In this document: in pieces, positions 4,404 to 6,443 of the stretch | Numbering within the stretch: the first letter of the stretch is position 1 | How the letters are laid out: each line of letters begins with the position of its first letter | DNA from: Bacteroidota bacterium | Lineage (GTDB): Bacteria; Bacteroidota; Bacteroidia; Bacteroidales; Prolixibacteraceae | Direction: 5' to 3' | Assembly: GCA_030695265.1 (NCBI GenBank) | Contig: JAUYTA010000716.1 | Location: 1-6,443 of the forward strand | DNA: 6,443 nucleotides | Position numbers and translations under genes: made by a program | Notes under the pieces: model-generated | Told to the model about the DNA's origin: nothing | What the model saw: only the letters and a program-made list of their open reading frames with translations | Database searches by the model: none

Positions 4404-4537
4404 TTCAAAGATTCCGCAATCGTTTTTCAGGAAAAGATGAGAACAGAAAGGATGGGGTAGTTTTTGAATCGGAATAACCTCATTTAGTAAGGGTTTCACT
4501 TGAAACCTGTCCGCCCCTGGCGGATGAAGCCCTTACT
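4404..4537. repeat. Composite repeat copy C: X module, Y segment, H1 hairpin
   Basis: X (4404-4445), Y (4446-4485) and H1 (4486-4537). H1 keeps the 13-bp outer stem. Its inner hairpin is TCCGCC-CCT-GGCGGA, so the loop changed while the stem was preserved. A full H2 is absent; GGTAGCGCAACCATTTTGAGC-like sequence at 4551-4570 may be its remains. With 4314-4403, where I see nothing, this fills the gap before the next module. Confidence 0.75.
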
Positions 4538-4618
4538 TGCCAAAGAATTGGTAGCGCAACCATTTTGAGCAAGCAAATCGAACCCCAACGTATTCCATCT
4601 ATTCAAAAAAATATTCAT

Positions 4619-4626
4619 TAACTTTG
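4619..4626 (+). promoter_or_regulatory. -7 box immediately upstream of the DUF4160 gene
   Basis: TAACTTTG matches TAnnTTTG and is identical to the box before mntA. The expected start is about 5 nt before the ATG at 4637, making the mRNA nearly leaderless. No clear -33 element. Confidence 0.4.
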
Positions 4627-4636
4627 AGTAAAAAAT

Positions 4637-4873
4637 ATGCCAACAATTTTACGAAAAGGGGGATATCGGTTTTTCTTCTACATAAACGACCATCATCCCC
4701 CGCATATACATGTTGAAAAAGAAAGAAGTACGGCAAAATTCTTTTTGCAAAATGCAGAACTGGTAAAATCAAAAAGATTTAATGCTAGTGAACTCAGTGA
4801 GATCAGAAAAATAATTTTGGAAAATATTGAACTTTTTAAAACAAAATGGAATGAGCATTTTACAAATTACTAA
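4637..4873 (+). CDS. DUF4160 family protein, putative toxin of a DUF4160/DUF2442 module
   Basis: A 78-residue protein that follows the DUF4160 pattern through its length: MPTILRKGGYRFFFYINDHH at the start, then PPHIHVE (histidines at 19, 20, 23 and 25), TAKFFL, and a helical C-terminal half (ELSEIRKIILENIELFKTKW). DUF4160 genes are frequently paired with DUF2442 genes and are listed as candidate toxin-antitoxin modules; biochemical activity is not established to my knowledge. The clustered histidines could bind metal or nucleic acid, which is my inference. Length is typical and nothing is missing. The downstream DUF2442 start lies inside its 3' end. The pair lies between repeat copies C and D. 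Confidence 0.85.
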   Translation: MPTILRKGGYRFFFYINDHHPPHIHVEKERSTAKFFLQNAELVKSKRFNASELSEIRKIILENIELFKTKWNEHFTNY

Positions 4874-5084
4874 ATCAACCAACGCAGTAAATATTTGGTT
4901 CGACGACTTTAAAATGTACCTCCTTTTGGATGACGGACGGGAACTTACTGTTCCAATAAACTGGTTTCCTTCACTACGTGATGCGACCCCTGAACAAAGA
5001 AACAACTGGAGGTTTATGGGCGATGGTGAAGGAATACATTGGGAAGATTTGGATGAAGATATTTTAGTGGAAGGACTTTTATAA
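4851..5084 (+). CDS. DUF2442 family protein, putative antitoxin partner
   Basis: A 77-residue DUF2442 protein. The ATG at 4851 (MSILQITKSTNAVNIWFDD) gives the normal family start and a 23-nt overlap with the DUF4160 gene; the frame extends upstream to a TTG at 4827, but that adds residues that are not family-like. Characteristic segments are YLLLDDGRELTVPINWFP, RDATPEQRNNW, GDGEGIHWEDLDEDI and VEGLL, which together make the call secure. DUF2442 proteins are thought to be antitoxins or regulators of DUF4160/BrnT-like partners. The order here (DUF4160 first, DUF2442 second) is the common one. The gene appears intact. No terminator is evident. Confidence 0.88.
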   Translation: MSILQITKSTNAVNIWFDDFKMYLLLDDGRELTVPINWFPSLRDATPEQRNNWRFMGDGEGIHWEDLDEDILVEGLL

Positions 5085-5156
5085 CCAAAACACATCGTTC
5101 TGAAAATCACATATAGGTGATATTAAGAGTGTGAAAAAATATGAACAAATAAATAT

Positions 5157-5258
5157 ACCACCATTCCAAATCATTCCGGCGATATGCCTGAAGGAACACT
5201 AAAAGCTATTTTAACCCAGGCGAATATCTCAATTTCTGACTTTCTGGACAAACTGTAA
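5157..5258 (+). pseudogene. C-terminal remnant of a second HicA-type toxin
   Basis: A 33-residue open stretch reads TTIPNHSGDMPEGTLKAILT and then QANISISDFLDKL before a TAA at 5256. This is the closing part of HicA/YcfA-type mRNA interferases (VPxHxxxxxxxGTLxxILxQAxxSxxxF). The N-terminal helix and the catalytic histidine region are absent, and an in-frame stop lies 15 nt upstream of the first recognisable residue, so it is a dead fragment. It is of a different HicA subtype from the intact toxin at 566-751, whose C-terminus has no GTLKAIL motif. No HicB is next to it; repeat copy D starts 12 bp later. Confidence 0.65.
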
Positions 5259-5269
5259 TTCGGATCTTT

Positions 5270-5384
5270 AGTAAGGGTTTCACTTGAAGCCTTTCCGCCC
5301 ATTGGCAGATGAAGCCCTTACTTGCCAAATAACCAAATGCCCTTATAAAAAAGTGGGAGCTCTACTTCGAGTCGCACCCCCACT
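5270..5384. repeat. Composite repeat copy D: H1 and H2 hairpins with a longer spacer
   Basis: H1 (5270-5322) has an intact outer stem; the inner hairpin carries one mismatch (GGCAGA). After a 29-nt spacer (5323-5351) comes H2 (5352-5384). The X module follows after a Z repeat instead of preceding, so the order of parts differs from copies A-C. Confidence 0.75.
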
Positions 5385-5385
5385 G

Positions 5386-5428
5386 ATTCGTGCAATTCGT
5401 TTTAATTCGTGCAATTCGCGTTCACAAA
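5386..5428. repeat. Z repeat followed by X module
   Basis: TTCGTGCAATTCG occurs twice, separated by TTTTAA, then GCGTTCACAAAG. It joins directly to the X module (5421-5464), which has the same core as 4404-4445. Confidence 0.6.
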
Positions 5429-5494
5429 GATTCCGCAATTGATTTTCAGGAAAAGATGAGAACAGCCTGCCCCTGCCTGTCCCGAATTTCGGGA
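5421..5494. repeat. X module and TCCCGAA hairpin
   Basis: The X core (GATTCCGCAATTGATTTTCA, then GGAAAAGATGAGAACA) is followed by GCCTGCCCC and a perfect palindrome TCCCGAATTTCGGGA (5480-5494). The GCCTGCCCC...GTATCGGGG string recurs at 6355-6382. Confidence 0.55.
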
Positions 5495-5518
5495 AGTATC
5501 GGGGGATAAAAAATGGAA

Positions 5519-5568
5519 CACGGATACTTCGACAAGCATCAGTACAGGTGGGAGTGATGACCACGGAT
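5519..5568. repeat. Short insertion (TTCGACAAGC type) flanked by CACGGAT direct repeats
   Basis: CACGGAT at 5519-5525 and again at 5562-5568 enclose 36 bp containing ACTTCGACAAGCATCAGTAC, an inverted near-copy of 155-177. The flanking 7-bp repeat looks like a target-site duplication. The insert splits a Z-type repeat, as the copy at 161-177 does. Confidence 0.5.
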
Positions 5569-5574
5569 TAAAAA

Positions 5575-5626
5575 AATCTGTAAAAATCTGTTGGATCAGT
5601 GTTATCTGTGTTATCTGTGTTCAAAC
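5575..5626. repeat. Z-family repeat, ATCTGTGTT variant
   Basis: Iterations of AATCTGT, ATCTGTTGG, ATCAGTGTT, ATCTGTGTT, ATCTGTGTT ending TCAAACA, 10 bp before the GxxExxY stub. The unit length of about 9-10 nt matches the other Z repeats. Confidence 0.6.
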
Positions 5627-5635
5627 AATGTCAAT

Positions 5636-5698
5636 ATGGAATACCTTCATCAGGAAATGACGGAAAAAATCATTCAAGCCTTTTATAAAGTGTATTGA
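5636..5698 (+). pseudogene. N-terminal stub of a GxxExxY family protein
   Basis: ATG at 5636 reads MEYLHQEMTEKIIQAFYKVY and then stops at 5696-5698. This matches the first helix of Bacteroidetes GxxExxY proteins, a family of about 120-130 residues related to PD-(D/E)XK-type nucleases, which continue NxLGxGFLExVYE after this point. The break falls just before the family-defining glycine and glutamate motif, so no activity is possible. The downstream 90 bp show no continuation that I can recognise. It probably marks another deletion junction in the array. Confidence 0.55.
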
Positions 5699-5748
5699 AA
5701 ATAAAGCATCAGAAACATTGGTTGAAGAGAATGAATCTATTAAATCAG

Positions 5749-5756
5749 TATATTTG
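5749..5756 (+). promoter_or_regulatory. -7 box upstream of the second ParE-type module
   Basis: TATATTTG fits TAnnTTTG, about 26 nt of leader before the ATG at 5788. The nearest TTG (5722-5724) is spaced 24 bp, longer than usual. Confidence 0.35.
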
Positions 5757-5787
5757 CATTTAGGGTTCACAAAATAAAAACAGTAAC

Positions 5788-5970
5788 ATGAAGCAGTTCA
5801 AAATAGATGATCAAAAAAAAGACATTAAGAACTGGATTTTGCCGGGAAATTCACTGAGTCAGGATGAATTTCTGTCAGGAATAAAGCAAGCTGAAGAAGG
5901 TCCATTTTTTACTGTTCAAGAATCTATGGAAAATTTTGAGCAATGGCTGAAATCGAGAGAAAAGAAGTAA
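5788..5970 (+). CDS. Putative antitoxin of the second RelE/ParE-type pair
   Basis: A 60-residue protein, MKQFKIDDQKKDIKNWILPG at the start, then LSQDEFLSGIKQAEEGPFFT and a helix ending FEQWLKSREKK. The KQAEEGPFFT block (33-42) with tryptophan at 53 matches KDAEKGPFIT and the following tryptophan of the antitoxin at 1186, and each gene precedes a homologous toxin, so I infer one antitoxin family. I do not know a name for it. It overlaps the toxin gene by 28 nt (25 nt in the other module), which suggests translational coupling. The N-terminal halves of the two antitoxins do not resemble each other, so specificity may lie there. Confidence 0.7.
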   Translation: MKQFKIDDQKKDIKNWILPGNSLSQDEFLSGIKQAEEGPFFTVQESMENFEQWLKSREKK

Positions 5971-6278
5971 AAATCTCCAGGGAATTCGAACTTGACCTTA
6001 TTTCCATCTATATTTATGGGGAAGAGGTATTCGGAACAATTGCTGCAAAAAGTTTTATCGCAGATATATACCACAGAGTTTGGAGTTTAGATTGTATGTA
6101 TCTGATTCATTTGGAATGCAGGCACTTGCCGACAAATGATAAACGCTACCGCAATATAATTCTTGGGTCTTATTTAATTATCTATAGGATCACAGAAGAA
6201 CACATTGAAGTTTTGCGAATACTTCATTCACATTCAAGTATTAGAAAAATTAAAACCTCCCGGCAAATAAAGCCATGA
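5943..6278 (+). CDS. RelE/ParE-superfamily toxin, copy 2
   Basis: A 111-residue RelE/ParE-type toxin. The helix-helix-sheet order is visible: EVKISREFELDL, ISIYIYGEEVFG, then ECRHL (59-63), KRYRNIILGSYL (67-78), IIYRI (79-83) and IEVLRILHS (88-96). It shares YRNIILxSYLIIYRI and IEVLRxxHS with the toxin at 1329-1664, but the N-terminal halves and most third codon positions differ, so the two are old paralogues or separate acquisitions rather than a recent duplication. The start ATG lies within the antitoxin gene. The target (ribosome-bound mRNA or gyrase) cannot be told from the sequence. The gene appears intact, so it and its partner form a working module. Confidence 0.85.
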   Translation: MAEIERKEVKISREFELDLISIYIYGEEVFGTIAAKSFIADIYHRVWSLDCMYLIHLECRHLPTNDKRYRNIILGSYLIIYRITEEHIEVLRILHSHSSIRKIKTSRQIKP

Positions 6279-6281
6279 TAA

Positions 6282-6353
6282 CCTTTTAAACTTCAAATTG
6301 CCAAAATAACCGGCAAAAAGTTTTCGGTAAGTGCAGTACGGGTTAAGAAGTTC
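6282..6353 (+). pseudogene. Fragment resembling a nucleotide-sugar epimerase/dehydratase
   Basis: An open frame after a stop at 6279 reads PFKLQIAKITGKKFSVSAVR then VKKFC, before running into palindromic repeat DNA (about 6354 on) and stopping at 6426. AKITGKKFPxSxxRVKKFC-like strings occur, as far as I recall, in the C-terminal third of Bacteroidetes NAD-dependent nucleotide-sugar epimerases of capsule loci. Only about 25 residues are present with no start and no Rossmann fold, so it would be a relic. The match is from memory and short. Confidence 0.3.
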
Positions 6354-6354
6354 T

Positions 6355-6420
6355 GCCTGCCCCGTAGCGAAGCGTATCGGGGTGCTACCACCCACTTTGA
6401 TGTCCCGAGCCTTCGGGACT
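6355..6420. repeat. Palindromic repeat cluster at the right edge
   Basis: GCCTGCCCCGTAGCGAAGCG followed by TATCGGGG forms a stem (CCCCGTA...TATCGGGG), and GTCCCGA-GCCT-TCGGGAC (6403-6420) forms a second. The first shares GCCTGCCCC and GTATCGGGG with 5465-5504. Neither is followed by a T-run on the plus strand, so they are repeats rather than terminators. Confidence 0.55.
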
Positions 6421-6443
6421 GCACATAGTTCAGGTTTTAAAGC

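Noticed and set aside
4769..5110. 113-aa minus-strand ORF
   Set aside because: It is antisense to the secure DUF4160 and DUF2442 genes.
2801..5384. Integron attC sites
   Set aside because: The repeats show no GTTRRRY/RYYYAAC core pair and no integrase gene is in the window; only the cassette-like layout is similar.
5343..5564. 73-aa minus-strand ORF
   Set aside because: It runs through H2, Z, X and palindromic repeats only; no protein evidence.
5699..5777. Open frame after the GxxExxY stub (ENKASETLVEE then NESIKSVYLHL)
   Set aside because: It has a protein-like look but no start, no recognised family, and it contains the TATATTTG box of the next module.

Overview
The window looks like an accessory segment of a Bacteroidota (Bacteroidetes) chromosome. 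It is AT-rich, shows no Shine-Dalgarno-like sites before its genes, has several TAnnTTTG boxes of the Bacteroidetes -7 type, and its proteins resemble Bacteroidetes toxin-antitoxin (TA) families. It carries no housekeeping gene. It is a chain of small TA modules, some intact and some broken, separated by repeated hairpin DNA.

Layout, left to right. Positions 1-108 hold the N-terminal stub of a sugar nucleotidyltransferase, ending in a 7-bp tandem repeat. A hicB-hicA pair (342-751) follows. Next comes a RelE/ParE-type pair (1186-1664) bracketed by two 91-bp direct repeats made of three hairpins each. The second copy sits on the broken start of a minus-strand PIN toxin (1726-1827). A minus-strand gene tail with a terminator (2047-2292) and a gene-poor stretch with roughly 41-nt degenerate tandem repeats and more hairpins lead to the second half. 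There, four directly oriented copies of a double-hairpin repeat (starting at 2801, 3632, 4486 and 5270) bracket three modules: mntA with a broken hepT (3018-3578), a vapB-like antitoxin with a broken vapC (3876-4313), and an intact DUF4160/DUF2442 pair (4637-5084) with a HicA C-terminal remnant (5157-5258). A GxxExxY stub (5636-5698) and a second, distantly paralogous ParE-type pair (5788-6278) follow. The right edge holds a fragment resembling a nucleotide-sugar epimerase, then more palindromic repeats.

How it fits together. Genes within each module are translationally coupled by overlaps, or directly abut. The modules look independent of each other, several with a promoter-like box just upstream. 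In two modules the antitoxin is complete while the toxin has lost its first half, so detoxified antitoxin genes appear to be accumulating. The regular spacing of directly repeated hairpin DNA around single TA modules (about 780-855 bp) suggests a cassette-like array maintained by repeat-mediated duplication, insertion and deletion. No transposase, integrase or recombinase gene is visible here, so the mechanism is an inference.
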